Source: Rhodospirillales bacterium
GTDB taxonomy: Bacteria; Pseudomonadota; Alphaproteobacteria; Rhodospirillales; Casp-alpha2
Length of the DNA: 64,000 bases
Direction of reading: 5' to 3'
Assembly (NCBI GenBank): GCA_017644185.1
Contig: JAEPMA010000006.1
Coordinates: 1 to 64,000, forward strand
A program made the translations under genes and the position numbers. Of the stretch, positions 42,746 through 52,189 are shown piece after piece. The notes under the pieces are model-generated. The model did not search any database. It was not told the origin of the DNA and worked only from the letters and a program-made list of their open reading frames with translations. Each line of letters starts with the position of its first letter. Within the stretch, counting starts at the first letter, position 1.

Positions 42746-43492
42746 ATGGCCGCTGACGATCCCGCCTTCATCTTTCTGCACGGCTTCATGGGCCGGGCGG
42801 AGACGCATGTCTTCGGCAGGACCTTCGAATATTTCAGGGGGCTTCGCGATTTGGTGCGGGAAACCGAAATCACGGCGCGCATCCCGCAGATGCCGTACCG
42901 TGCCGGGATCGATGCCCGCGCCGCCGTTGCGGCCAAGGCAATGGACGAGCTTGGTGATCAGCGGATCGCCGTCGTCGGCGTCAGCATGGGCGGGCTGGTG
43001 GCCCGGGCGCTCGCCGCGCGTCACGACCCGGGTAGACGGATCAGAACCGTCATCACCATCGCGACACCGCATCGGGGCTCACCGCTCGCCGACCGTTCGC
43101 TATCGACCGAAACCCGGTTGCCGGGATGGCTTGTCGATCAGTTCCGCCCGGCGCTGGAGGATCTGTCCATCGATGGGGCGATGCGGTTCAACGCCCGCAC
43201 ACCGGATCGTCCGGATGTCAGATATCTGTCGTGGGGCTTTTCACGGCCTGACGCTCAGATGCCGCTGTTCCTGAAGCACCGGGAAAGGCAGATCCGCCCG
43301 ATCGAGGGCGATAACGACGGCATGGTGTCCGTCGAGTCCTCGAAATGGGGTGAAAAGTTCACTTACGCCCGCGCCGATCATTTCGAGACCATCGGTTGGT
43401 CGCCGAAGCGGAAAGACGAAAAAAGCGGCCGCCCGTTCGATCAGAAGCAGCTCTGGCGCGACGTGATCGCCGCCGCGCGCGCACGATCCTAG
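42746..43492 (+). CDS. Triacylglycerol-lipase-like alpha/beta hydrolase
   Basis: The protein has 248 residues. Nucleophile elbow GVSMGGLVARALA and oxyanion FLHGFMGR are intact. TPHRGSPLAD is typical of bacterial lipases. The acid in GDNDGMVSVES and the histidine in ADHFE complete the triad. No signal peptide is visible, so a cytoplasmic esterase is likely. The start has no strong ribosome site. It shares CTAG (43489-43492) with the convergent alcohol dehydrogenase gene. Whether the natural substrate is an ester of lipid type is not certain. Confidence 0.8.
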   Translation: MAADDPAFIFLHGFMGRAETHVFGRTFEYFRGLRDLVRETEITARIPQMPYRAGIDARAAVAAKAMDELGDQRIAVVGVSMGGLVARALAARHDPGRRIRTVITIATPHRGSPLADRSLSTETRLPGWLVDQFRPALEDLSIDGAMRFNARTPDRPDVRYLSWGFSRPDAQMPLFLKHRERQIRPIEGDNDGMVSVESSKWGEKFTYARADHFETIGWSPKRKDEKSGRPFDQKQLWRDVIAAARARS

Positions 43493-44661
43493 AGCGTCCC
43501 CGCCATCGACGCGTCGTACATCTGGCGCATTTCCGCCTCACCGACGTGAACCGGGTTACCACCTGCCGTTGGGTCCTCTGCAGCCATCTTCGACAGCTCG
43601 TCCAGGCGCGATGCGTCAACGCCCAGCTCGGCGGCGGTGTGCGGGATGTCGAACTCTTTTCTTAAATCTAACACCCACTTCTGCACATCGTCGAAGCCGT
43701 CGCCGATTTCCAGCCATTTGGCGAGGCGGGTCAGCTTCACGTCAATGGCGTCACGGTTGAACGCCAGCACGTACGGCATGAAGACCGCGTTGGTCAGGCC
43801 GTGGTGCGTGTCGAAGATCGCGCCGACCGGGTGCGACAGTGAGTGGATCGCCCCCAGGCCTTTCTGGAAGGCGACCGCGCCCATGGCGGCGGCGGACATC
43901 ATGTGCGCGCGCGCTGTCAGGTTGGAGCCGTCCTTGACCGCCGTCGGCAGCCACTCTTTCACCAGACGCATGCCTTCGACCGCAATCCCTTCCCCCATCG
44001 GGTGATAGAACGGGGAGCAGTAAGCCTCCAGACAGTGCGCGAGGGCATCCATCCCGGTCCACGCCGTGATGTTGGCGGGCAGGCCCTGCGTCAGTTCCGG
44101 GTCGCAGATGACGACGGCGGGCAGAAGCTTGGGGTGGAAGATGATCTTTTTCGTGTGGGTGGTCTCATCCGTGATGACCCCGGCGCGGCCCACTTCGGAG
44201 CCGGTCCCGGAAGTGGTCGGCACCGCGACGATAGGGGCAATCCCGTCCGGGTCGGCGAGTTTCCAGTTCGAGCCGATATCCTCGAAATCCCAGATCGGCC
44301 GGGTTTGACCAACCATCAACGCGATGCACTTGGCGCAGTCCATGGCGCTGCCGCCGCCCCATGCGATGATGCCGTCGTGATTGCCGGATCGATAAGCTTC
44401 GAGACCCGCCTCGACGTTGGCATTCACCGGGTTGCCGCGCACGTCGGAGAACACCGCGCCGGGCACACCGGCGGCTTCGAGTTCCGACAATGCCGCCGGG
44501 ATCATCGGCAGATTCTTGAGGCCCGGGTCGGTCACCAGCAGCGGGCGGGACATACCCTGTTCCTTGCAGACCTTGCCGATTTCCTTGATGCGGCCGACGC
44601 CGAAACGGACGGCGGTGGGGTAGCTCCAGTTTCCGGAAAGCTGGGGGGCGTCGTTGCTCAT
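43489..44661 (-). CDS. Iron-containing alcohol dehydrogenase
   Basis: The protein has 390 residues of group III (Fe-ADH) family. The NAD(P) loop GGGSAMDCAK, TTSGTGSEVGRAGV and metal-binding segments GMDALAHCLEAY and HSLSHPVGAIFDTHHGLTNA are present with D and three His ligands. It oxidises short-chain alcohols or related hydroxyacids. AGGAGAA precedes the ATG. It is the last of a minus-strand series after lysE and the FecR-domain gene, 12 bp from lysE. Specific substrate unknown. Confidence 0.93.
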   Translation of the reverse strand: MSNDAPQLSGNWSYPTAVRFGVGRIKEIGKVCKEQGMSRPLLVTDPGLKNLPMIPAALSELEAAGVPGAVFSDVRGNPVNANVEAGLEAYRSGNHDGIIAWGGGSAMDCAKCIALMVGQTRPIWDFEDIGSNWKLADPDGIAPIVAVPTTSGTGSEVGRAGVITDETTHTKKIIFHPKLLPAVVICDPELTQGLPANITAWTGMDALAHCLEAYCSPFYHPMGEGIAVEGMRLVKEWLPTAVKDGSNLTARAHMMSAAAMGAVAFQKGLGAIHSLSHPVGAIFDTHHGLTNAVFMPYVLAFNRDAIDVKLTRLAKWLEIGDGFDDVQKWVLDLRKEFDIPHTAAELGVDASRLDELSKMAAEDPTAGGNPVHVGEAEMRQMYDASMAGTL

Positions 44662-44673
44662 GCAGATATTCTC

Positions 44674-45339
44674 CTAACGGCGAGCGGTCCACGCCAGCGC
44701 CACACCGGCGCCGGCGAATAATAGGGCGAACAGGCGGTTTCGAAGCATCGCCTGCCGCTTGGTTTTGATCAGCCGGCCCATGCGTCCAGCCAACAATCCA
44801 TAAGTGGCGTAATTCATGAACGACAGCGTGACCGATGTCACGCCGAGGATGACGAGCTGCGCGAGGCCGATATCGGTCCCGGCCGCGGCCGTCATGAAGG
44901 GGGGATAGACCAGCACATACGTCAAAGCGGACTTCGGGTTGGTCAGGGTGATCAGCGCGGCCTTGATGGCGATCCCGCCCGCTTCGCGCTTTTCGATCCT
45001 TGGGGGCTGCACCGGGTTGTCTGACGCGTTCCACGACTGCCACGCGAGGAAGATCAGATACCCGACACCGACCCAGCGGAGGATTTCAAACAGTTCCGCC
45101 GACGCCGCTAAAAACGCGATCAGGCCGAAGCCGACCATCACCACGTAGACCGAAACCCCGAACGCGAATCCGGCGGCCGCCGCCAGCGCCGCACCGTCGC
45201 CCCGGCGCGCGCCGCAGGCCATGGCGTAAGCGGCGTTGGGGCCGGGGAAGGCGGCAATACCGATCCACAAAGCGACGAACAAGAGCCAGGTTTCAAGCGG
45301 CATAACGTGACCGGTCAGGATTTCAGTGAGCATATCCAT
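44674..45339 (-). CDS. LysE-family amino acid exporter
   Basis: The protein has 221 residues with six hydrophobic helices. The LysE/RhtB opening FPGPNAAYAMACGARRGDGAAL and a later LTNPKSALTYVLVYPPF loop identify the family, which exports lysine, arginine, homoserine, threonine or related compounds. It starts 9 bp after the FecR-domain gene and 12 bp before the alcohol dehydrogenase, so the three are likely one transcript. Exported species unknown. Confidence 0.88.
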   Translation of the reverse strand: MDMLTEILTGHVMPLETWLLFVALWIGIAAFPGPNAAYAMACGARRGDGAALAAAAGFAFGVSVYVVMVGFGLIAFLAASAELFEILRWVGVGYLIFLAWQSWNASDNPVQPPRIEKREAGGIAIKAALITLTNPKSALTYVLVYPPFMTAAAGTDIGLAQLVILGVTSVTLSFMNYATYGLLAGRMGRLIKTKRQAMLRNRLFALLFAGAGVALAWTARR

Positions 45340-45348
45340 CTTATCTGG

Positions 45349-45975
45349 CTATTTCGTGAACGCCGTCGTCGCGGCGGCGCGGTCAAGTTTGTCTTTACCC
45401 CAGACAACGGGCTCGGACGGGATTTGATCCATATCGCCGATCGACGTGCCCTGACCGCTGCGCGTCAACTCGACACGGCCACCCGCATTCTCGACATAGA
45501 CGCCCTTGCCGCTGAACAGTGCGACTTCCATGTCGTCTTCGATGGTGCCGACCCAGAACGTGGTGCCGCGGATGCCGATGGTTGCGGTCTCCGTCTGTAA
45601 AATCATCGACGAGTCGGCGACCTTCATCAAAGAGCCGCTGGTCATCTGCATTGCGCCCTTCATCAGGCGCATGACGGCATTGCCGCCGTTCTGTTCGACG
45701 ACGAATTCGATGACGGTGAACTGCGTCCGCTCACCCAGCTTCGCGGTCGTGCCGTCGGTAAACGTCAACTCGACCCGGGCCCCCTTACCCGTCGAGATGA
45801 CATCGCCCAACTGCACCTCGCTGCCGACTTTCAGCGGGCGGGGCAGGGCGTCCTGCATGGCGACAGCGGCCTTTTCGAGCCGTGTCACCTTGGCAACGAC
45901 ATCGGTGTTCTGCTGTTGCGCGGCGGCGGGGCCGGCAAGGCAGAGGATAAACAGGAACAAAGCGGCGAAACGCAT
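45349..45975 (-). CDS. FecR-domain periplasmic protein
   Basis: The protein has 208 residues from the ATG at 45975, with GGAGAA ahead; the frame to 46008 is extended without a site. A signal peptide (about 1-20, ending in AAAQQ) leads a FecR-like domain: RPLKVGSEVQLGDVISTGKGARVEL then LTFTDGTTAKLGERTQF and TIGIRGTTFWV. Secreted FecR-domain proteins without a transmembrane helix are usual in alphaproteobacteria and their role is unclear. No sigma factor gene adjoins, so it is not an ordinary iron-signalling FecR. Confidence 0.82.
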   Translation of the reverse strand: MRFAALFLFILCLAGPAAAQQQNTDVVAKVTRLEKAAVAMQDALPRPLKVGSEVQLGDVISTGKGARVELTFTDGTTAKLGERTQFTVIEFVVEQNGGNAVMRLMKGAMQMTSGSLMKVADSSMILQTETATIGIRGTTFWVGTIEDDMEVALFSGKGVYVENAGGRVELTRSGQGTSIGDMDQIPSEPVVWGKDKLDRAAATTAFTK

Positions 45976-46032
45976 GGCACTTCTCCGGCTGAATGGGACT
46001 TTGCCCATAACGAGGGCGGTATCTGCGGAGTC

Positions 46033-47403
46033 TTAAATGATTTCGAAGTAGCGTTCCATCTCCCAATCGGTGATGTGCTTGCGGAACTCCCGCTCCTCCC
46101 ACTCTCGGCTGGCGGCGTAGTGATCCACGAACACATCGCCGAACATATCGCGCGCGACTTTGGATGATTTCAGGCGGCCCGCGGCTTCGAAAAGCGTTGT
46201 CGGTAACTGCAGCTTCTTCGGGAATTTTTTCTCATATGCGTTGCCCTCGACCTTCGGCTCAGGCGTCAGCCCCGCTTCGATCCCGTGCAGGCCCGATGCG
46301 ATGGCGGCGGCGAGCGCGAGATACGGGTTGCAGTCCGCCGCCGCGACCCGGTATTCGACCCGTTGGGATTTCTCAGAGCCCGGTACGACGCGCAAGGCGC
46401 AGGTTCGGTTGTCGACGCCCCAGGTCGCCTCGGTCGGCGCCCAGAACCCCGGGATCAGGCGGGTGTAGCTGTTCACCGTCGGCGCGATCATGGCGAGGAA
46501 TTCGGGCATCAGTTTCTGTTGGCCGGCGACGAACTGGGTCATGGTCTTGCTCATCCCGTCCGGGCCTTTGGCGTCAAAGAACACAGGCTTCCCGCCGCCC
46601 TTTTTGGTCAGCGAGATATGGATATGTCCGGACTGACCCGGCCAGTCCGGCGACCATTTCGCCATGAACGTCGCCATGAGACCGTGCTTCTGCGCCATGA
46701 TCTTGGCGAAGGTCTTGAACAGTGCCGCCTTGTCGGCCGCCGCGATGGCTTCGTCGACGGTGATCGCGGCCTCGAGGACACCCGGGCCGGTCTCTTCGTG
46801 AAGACCTTCGAGCTTCATGTCCATTTCGACGCAGCCGTCGAGCAGGTCGCGGTAGAGGTCGCTTTCGACCGTATTCCTCAAGACCGAATAACCGAAGAAC
46901 CCGGGTTGTAAGGGCTTCATGTCACGGTAGTTCTTTTCGCGGACGCTGTGCGGCGTTTCCTCGAACACGAAGAATTCGAACTCGAAGCCCGCCTTGACGT
47001 CATATCCCAGTTTGTTTGCGCGCTCCAGAACACGGCGCAGCGTGCCGCGCGGACAGACGTCTTCGTATTTGCCCGCGAACTCGCCCAGGAAGAACAGCAT
47101 GTCGTCTTCCCAAGCAATATCGCGGCAACTGTCGGGCAGCAATCTGACTTCCGCGTCCGGGTAACCCGTGTGCCAGCCGGTGATCTGTACGTTGTCATAG
47201 AGTTGATCGTAGGAATCCCAACCCACGACCACGTCGCAGAAACCGAAACCCTTCTCCAAAGCGGACAGAAACTTGTCCCGGCTCATGTACTTGCCGCGCA
47301 TGATCCCGTCGATGTCGAAGACGCCGACTTTGACGTATTCCAGCCCGCGTTCCTTGATGATCGCCTTGGCGTCGGCGACCGATTTCACATTGCGCGCGTA
47401 CAT
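46033..47403 (-). CDS. Glutamine synthetase family protein (gamma-glutamylamine synthetase-like)
   Basis: The protein has 456 residues from the ATG at 47403, after AGGGGG. It has the GS N-terminal beta-grasp and catalytic domains: GFEFEFFVFEE (metal glutamates), QSGHIHISL (glutamate binding), NRTCALRVVPG and VEYRVAAADCNPYLALAA. Lengths and motifs suit the PuuA/GlnA-like subgroups that ligate glutamate to an amine such as putrescine or ethanolamine, rather than ammonia-assimilating GlnA. No amine-catabolic partner lies beside it, so the substrate stays open. Confidence 0.85.
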   Translation of the reverse strand: MYARNVKSVADAKAIIKERGLEYVKVGVFDIDGIMRGKYMSRDKFLSALEKGFGFCDVVVGWDSYDQLYDNVQITGWHTGYPDAEVRLLPDSCRDIAWEDDMLFFLGEFAGKYEDVCPRGTLRRVLERANKLGYDVKAGFEFEFFVFEETPHSVREKNYRDMKPLQPGFFGYSVLRNTVESDLYRDLLDGCVEMDMKLEGLHEETGPGVLEAAITVDEAIAAADKAALFKTFAKIMAQKHGLMATFMAKWSPDWPGQSGHIHISLTKKGGGKPVFFDAKGPDGMSKTMTQFVAGQQKLMPEFLAMIAPTVNSYTRLIPGFWAPTEATWGVDNRTCALRVVPGSEKSQRVEYRVAAADCNPYLALAAAIASGLHGIEAGLTPEPKVEGNAYEKKFPKKLQLPTTLFEAAGRLKSSKVARDMFGDVFVDHYAASREWEEREFRKHITDWEMERYFEII

Positions 47404-47527
47404 TCGCAACCCCCTGATGAAGCTATTGTGATTTATGCTATTTTAGGGGTGTCGCCCCCCACGCGCCAAGCGCCGGATTGGCTTTGGCGCCGGAAATCGA
47501 GGCTAAATTCAGGATTCCCGGCCAACT

Positions 47528-49288
47528 ATGGAAATCGATCTGACGGAAACGCTGAAACGCGGCATCGCGTTACACCAAAAGGGCGACCTCGATGGGGCCG
47601 AGGCCGCCTATGCGTCGATCCTGAAGGCCGCGCCGGGGCACGCGGATGCCCTGCATCTGTCGGGACTGATCAACCACCAAAGGGGCGATCATGGCGCGGC
47701 AGCAAAGATGATTTGCGAAGCCATCGAGATGGATAAAAACGTCGCCCTTTATCACGCCAACTTAGGCCGGGTTTTGAAGGCGGCAGGCGATGATAAGGCG
47801 GCGGTCGAGGCGTTCCGGGGGGCGGTGCAGCTTGAACCCGAGACGGCGAGTTTACACGCCGATCTGGCGTCGGCTTTGTTGGGGGCGGGGGATGCGGACG
47901 CGGCCAGGGCGCGCGCCAATCTGGCCATCGAACTCGACCCGAACTCGGCGGAGGCGCACGTCAATCTGGGGCTGGCGTTGCAGGACCTTTATGGTCCGTC
48001 GCAGGACGACGCTGTTAGGGCCTTCCGCCGCGCCATCGAACTTGCGCCGGGGCTCGCCGGCGGTCACCTCGGGCTTGGCGTGGCGCTCCACGAAAGCGGT
48101 GACACGGCGGCGGCGAAGAAAGCGTACGAAGAGGCGGTGCGCCTTAATCCCGGTTTCGTCGAGGCGCATTGTAATCTGGGCAATCTGGCGCGTGACGCGC
48201 TGAGGTTTTCGGATGCGGTCGATCACTACCACATGGCCCTCAAGATCGATCCGCGCCAAGCGCAGGTCTGGGGCAACATGGCGGTGGCACTGCAAGAGGC
48301 GGGGGAGCTGGACGCCGCGCTGACGGCTTACGACAACGCCGTCACGCTGGCGCCCGAAGATGCGGATATAAGGCGCAACCGGGGGATGGCGCTGCTGGCC
48401 AAGGGACACTTCGTCGAGGGCTGGCAGGATTATGAGTACCGCTGGAAGACGGCGAGGTTCAGAAAGTTAGTGCGCGACAGGGGCGCGCCGGCATGGCAGG
48501 GAGAGGACCTCACGAATAAAAAGATACTCGTGCATGCGGAGCAGGGCTTCGGCGACACGATCCAGTTCTGCCGTTATTTACCGATATTGAACCGTAGGGG
48601 TGCGGCAATGATCTTTGAATGCGCGGATGCCCTCCGCCCATTGATCGAAACCCTCGAAGGCGTCGATAAGATCGCCGCACCCGATGATACTGTCGCGAAG
48701 GCGGATTTTCATGTGCCGCTTCTGAGTTTGCCCCGACTTCTCGGCACGACGGTGGAGAGCATTCCAGCGGATATCCCTTATCTCTTCTCCCCCAGGGACC
48801 GTTTGAAAAAGTGGCAGGCGATGGCGGAAACCTGGCCGTCAGGGAAGAAGATCGGCATCGCCTGGCGCGGCAGCCCCGACCATCCGCGCGATAACGTGCG
48901 TTCGCCGGGTCTCCAACCCTTCATGACGCTGATGGGCGAGGGCGTAAAGCTGGTGTCTTTGCAAAAAGATCAGGCCGCCTTTGATCTTTCAGGCGTGGAT
49001 GGGGCTGAGAACATTATCGACGTCACCCAGGAGATACGGGATTTCGCCGATACCGCCGCACTGATGATGCAACTGGATGCGGTCATCTCGTGCGACAGTG
49101 CGCCCCTGCATCTGGCCGGTGCCCTGGGCGTTCAGACGTTCGCCGTCCTGCCTCATGTCGCCGAGTGGCGTTGGGGCGAAGTGGGGGAGACGACGCCCTG
49201 GTATCCGGAGATGAAGTTGATGCGCCAGCCCCAGTCCGGGGATTGGGACGCGGTGTTTAAGTTGGTGGCCGGTTATTTGAACAAATGA
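47528..49288 (+). CDS. TPR-repeat protein with C-terminal glycosyltransferase-like domain
   Basis: The protein has 586 residues. About eight TPR repeats fill residues 1-300 (KGDLDGAEAAYASILKAAPG, NPGFVEAHCNLGNLARDALR). The C-terminal part (about 330-586) resembles GT9/GT41-like domains, with HAEQGFGDTIQFCRYLP, IGIAWRGSPDHPRDN and DAVISCDSAPLHLAGALGV. Such proteins can glycosylate flagellin or other targets, or act as scaffolds. No signal peptide. The target is unknown and no flagellar gene is nearby. It is divergent from the glutamine-synthetase-like gene. Confidence 0.85.
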   Translation: MEIDLTETLKRGIALHQKGDLDGAEAAYASILKAAPGHADALHLSGLINHQRGDHGAAAKMICEAIEMDKNVALYHANLGRVLKAAGDDKAAVEAFRGAVQLEPETASLHADLASALLGAGDADAARARANLAIELDPNSAEAHVNLGLALQDLYGPSQDDAVRAFRRAIELAPGLAGGHLGLGVALHESGDTAAAKKAYEEAVRLNPGFVEAHCNLGNLARDALRFSDAVDHYHMALKIDPRQAQVWGNMAVALQEAGELDAALTAYDNAVTLAPEDADIRRNRGMALLAKGHFVEGWQDYEYRWKTARFRKLVRDRGAPAWQGEDLTNKKILVHAEQGFGDTIQFCRYLPILNRRGAAMIFECADALRPLIETLEGVDKIAAPDDTVAKADFHVPLLSLPRLLGTTVESIPADIPYLFSPRDRLKKWQAMAETWPSGKKIGIAWRGSPDHPRDNVRSPGLQPFMTLMGEGVKLVSLQKDQAAFDLSGVDGAENIIDVTQEIRDFADTAALMMQLDAVISCDSAPLHLAGALGVQTFAVLPHVAEWRWGEVGETTPWYPEMKLMRQPQSGDWDAVFKLVAGYLNK

Positions 49289-49291
49289 CTC

Positions 49292-49380
49292 CGTCGCCCT
49301 GAACTTGGTTCAGGGCCCATGAATGGTTCAAACGGTGGACCGTCGAGCAATATGGTTCCTCAATCGAGTTCAGGATGACG
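49292..49380. repeat. Intergenic repeat B, copy 2 (CGTCG...TGACG, 89 bp)
   Basis: It shares ends, length and layout with the element at 32764-32850. The first hairpin is CCCTGAA-CTTGG-TTCAGGG (49297-49315) and the second a mismatched TCCTCAA-TCGAG-TTCAGGA (49357-49375). The shared TCGAGTTCAG segment and near-identical size mark one family. It separates the TPR-glycosyltransferase gene from the end of the AEP operon. Confidence 0.75.
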
Positions 49381-49403
49381 TCAAAGTCTGTAGACGCATA
49401 GAA

Positions 49404-49430
49404 AAAGGCCCGGGAATCACCCGGGCCTTT
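49404..49430 (-). terminator. Rho-independent terminator of the AEP operon
   Basis: AAAGGCCCGGG (49404-49414) pairs with CCCGGGCCTTT (49420-49430) across a 5-nt loop. Read on the minus strand, the stem is followed by a T run, 22 bp after the phnY stop. It is symmetric enough to act on the plus strand as well. Confidence 0.9.
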
Positions 49431-49452
49431 GAAACGAAACCTCTGTCGCGGC

Positions 49453-50904
49453 TTACTGCCAGGGCATCGAGAAGGTTTTGACGTTGGTGAAGCTCTTCAT
49501 CGCCTCGATCACGCCTTCCTTGTAGCCAAGGCCCGAGTCCTTGATACCGCCGAACGGCGACATCTCGATCCGGTAACCCGGCACTTCCCAGATATTCACG
49601 GTGCCGTGCTGCAGTTCGTTGATGAACCGCGTGATGTAATCGAGGCGGTTGGTGGCGACACCGGACGACAGACCGAAGTTGGTGCCGTTGGCGACGCGGA
49701 TGGCGTCGTCGATGTCCTTGATGCGCATGATCGGAATGGCCGGGCCGAAGGTTTCTTCGACCACCAACTCCATATCCGGCGTCACGTGATCGACGACGGT
49801 GGGCGGGAAGATCGCGCCCTGACGGTCGTTCCCGTGCAGCAGCTTGGCGCCCGCCTTGACCGCGTCTTCGACACGGCGCTGGAAGGTCTTGGCGGCGTCT
49901 TCGTTGATGACGCAGCCGACGTCGGTGGTCGGGTCGGTCGGCGCACCGGCCTTGAGGGCTTTCGCCTTCTCGACGCACTTGGCGGCGAATGCGTCGGCAA
50001 CGCTTTCATGAACAAGGATACGTTTCACCGCCGTGCAGCGCTGACCCGAGTTCTTGGTGGCGCCGGCGACGGCCATGGTCGCGGCGCGTTCGATGTCGGC
50101 GTCTTCCATGATGATGAACGGCGCGTTGCCACCCAGTTCAAGCACGGTGCGGCGATAGCCCGCCTTTTCGGCGATCATCTTGCCGACCGGCACGCCACCC
50201 GTGAAGGTGATCAGGTCGATGTGCGGGTCCTTGATCATGGTGTCGCCGATCTTGTTCGGCATACCCGTGACCACGTTGAACATTTCCGGCGGCAGGCCGG
50301 CTTCGTAAAGAACGTCGGCCAGCATGAGCGCCGTCAGCGGTGTCAATTCGGTCGGCTTGCAGACCATCCGGTTGTTGGTGGCGATCGACGGCGCGATCTT
50401 GTGGGCCACCATGTTGAGCGGGTGGTTGAACGGCGTAATCGCCGAGATCACGCCCAAAAGCGGCTCGCGCTGGGTAAATATCTTGCGGCGCTGGCCGTGC
50501 GGCGTCAGGTCGCAGGAGAAGATTTCCCCGTCATCCTTGATCACCATCTGACCGGTCAGGGTGAACACGTCAAACGCCCGGCCGACTTCGTAGAGGCTGT
50601 CTTTCTTCGACAGTCCACATTCCGCCGTGATCAGATCCGAGATCTCGTCCTTACGTGAGACCAGAAGCTCAGCGGTTTTCTGCAGGATTTGCTGGCGCTC
50701 GTAACGGGTCAGGTTCGGCTTGTAGGCGTTGGCAATCTTGAAAGCTTCCTGAATCTGTTCCGGATCGGCGTTCGGCACGGTGCCGACGACGCTGCCGTCA
50801 TAGGGGTTCAGGACCTCGATCCGGTCGTCGTTGTCGACGTGTTTACCGGCAATCCGCATGGTTTCATGGCGGGGCGAGGTGGTTTGATCGGAATGCGCGT
50901 CCAT
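49453..50904 (-). CDS. phnY: Phosphonoacetaldehyde dehydrogenase PhnY
   Basis: The protein has 483 residues of the NAD-dependent aldehyde dehydrogenase superfamily. Active-site residues are C290 ([11 protein letters not shown]), E256 (LELGGNAPF) and N160 (TPFNHPLN), the cysteine one residue from that of the S. meliloti PhnY. It would oxidise phosphonoacetaldehyde to phosphonoacetate. The specific assignment comes from its place: last gene of the minus-strand AEP operon, 19 bp after phnA. Generic succinate-semialdehyde-type ALDHs are the alternative. Confidence 0.92.
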   Translation of the reverse strand: MDAHSDQTTSPRHETMRIAGKHVDNDDRIEVLNPYDGSVVGTVPNADPEQIQEAFKIANAYKPNLTRYERQQILQKTAELLVSRKDEISDLITAECGLSKKDSLYEVGRAFDVFTLTGQMVIKDDGEIFSCDLTPHGQRRKIFTQREPLLGVISAITPFNHPLNMVAHKIAPSIATNNRMVCKPTELTPLTALMLADVLYEAGLPPEMFNVVTGMPNKIGDTMIKDPHIDLITFTGGVPVGKMIAEKAGYRRTVLELGGNAPFIIMEDADIERAATMAVAGATKNSGQRCTAVKRILVHESVADAFAAKCVEKAKALKAGAPTDPTTDVGCVINEDAAKTFQRRVEDAVKAGAKLLHGNDRQGAIFPPTVVDHVTPDMELVVEETFGPAIPIMRIKDIDDAIRVANGTNFGLSSGVATNRLDYITRFINELQHGTVNIWEVPGYRIEMSPFGGIKDSGLGYKEGVIEAMKSFTNVKTFSMPWQ

Positions 50905-50923
50905 TTAGAAGTTCTCCCGTCCT

Positions 50924-52171
50924 TCAGGATACGTGATTGAGGGCGACATCGAAGATGTCGAAGTTGCGTAGCTGCTGGCCGCCAGGCAATCCGCTCACCG
51001 GCTTGGTAACGATCAGCGGCACCGTCTGTTCGGTGACGCCCCCGTGTGAGCGAAGCGGCTCTTTGAGCTGCGACAGGTCGTGACGATCGGCGCTGGTGCC
51101 GATGACCTTGGATTTGTCCGAGACCACGATCAGGTCGCCGAGCCGGTCTTCCGGCAGTTCGAAAACGCGGCAGCCTTCGGCACGGTCATAGACGTTCTGA
51201 ATGCCAGGCAGGTCTTTCAGCTTGGCGGCGACGTCGGCGGCCGTGGCGGGGTCTTTCAGATAGACCGTCGCAAACGAACCGAGCGCGCCGTGGTGCACGA
51301 CGTAAGGGTCGGTGATCGGCAGGATCACGCGGGCCTTTTCCTCACCCAACATGCCGTCCAACACTTCCTGCAGGAAGATCACGTCCGGCTGTCCGCCGCT
51401 TTCGTGCTTGGCGTTCATGCCGTGATCCGCGGTCAGCGCCAGGGTCGCGCCCAAGGCATCGAGCTTGGCGAAGTAACCGTCCATCATCGCATAGAACTGG
51501 TTGGCAACCGGGGTGCCCGGGGCGTGCTTGTGCTGGATGTAGTCGGTCGTCGACAGATACATCAGATCGGGGCGCATACTTTCCATCAGCTTGACGCCGG
51601 CGTCGAAGATGAACTCGCTGAGCTCGGCGGAATAGACCGACGGAATCTCGCGGCCGACCATTTTCTGGGCGTTGTCGATGCCGTTTTCGGCCATCGTGGT
51701 TTCGTCGGCTTTTTCGGACGAGAAGCTGACGGCGCGGCCCGACGAGAAATCAAGACCGTGGCCGAGCAGGCGGCGCAGCTTGTCCTTTGCGGTGACGACG
51801 CAGACCTTGGCGCCGGCATCGTGGAACGCCTTGAAGATCGTCTCGGCGCGCAGGAACTTCGGATCGTTCATCATCACTTCCTCGCCCGTGTCGGGGTCGA
51901 GGAAGAAGTTGCCCGAAATGCCATGCACGGCGGGCGGGCGGCCTGTCACGATCGAGAGGTTATTGGGGTTGGTGAAGCTCGGGACCACGCAGTGCGCCCG
52001 AAGGTCGGCGCCGTTCTTCAGCGCTTTTTCGAGGAACGGCATGTGGCCGCCGGCGATCGCCTGTTCGATGTAGTCGGGTTCGGAACCGTCGATGCAGACG
52101 ACGACGACGGGGTTCTTCGGCCAGTTGTAGGTGCGGCCGTTGATGGTGACTGTCTTGTTGATACTGTTCAT
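50924..52171 (-). CDS. phnA: Phosphonoacetate hydrolase PhnA
   Basis: The protein has 415 residues of the alkaline-phosphatase-superfamily phosphonoacetate hydrolases. Zinc ligands and nucleophile can be placed: D28 (CIDGSEPD), T67 (PSFTNPNN), D210 and H214 (TTDYIQHKH), D249 and H250 (TADHGMN) and H376 (RSHGG). The numbering is close to the S. meliloti enzyme. It cuts the C-P bond of phosphonoacetate to acetate and phosphate, the last step of the PhnW-PhnY-PhnA route. It lies 18 bp after phnW and 19 bp before phnY. Confidence 0.95.
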   Translation of the reverse strand: MNSINKTVTINGRTYNWPKNPVVVVCIDGSEPDYIEQAIAGGHMPFLEKALKNGADLRAHCVVPSFTNPNNLSIVTGRPPAVHGISGNFFLDPDTGEEVMMNDPKFLRAETIFKAFHDAGAKVCVVTAKDKLRRLLGHGLDFSSGRAVSFSSEKADETTMAENGIDNAQKMVGREIPSVYSAELSEFIFDAGVKLMESMRPDLMYLSTTDYIQHKHAPGTPVANQFYAMMDGYFAKLDALGATLALTADHGMNAKHESGGQPDVIFLQEVLDGMLGEEKARVILPITDPYVVHHGALGSFATVYLKDPATAADVAAKLKDLPGIQNVYDRAEGCRVFELPEDRLGDLIVVSDKSKVIGTSADRHDLSQLKEPLRSHGGVTEQTVPLIVTKPVSGLPGGQQLRNFDIFDVALNHVS

Positions 52172-52189
52172 TATTCCTCTGCTTTCGTG

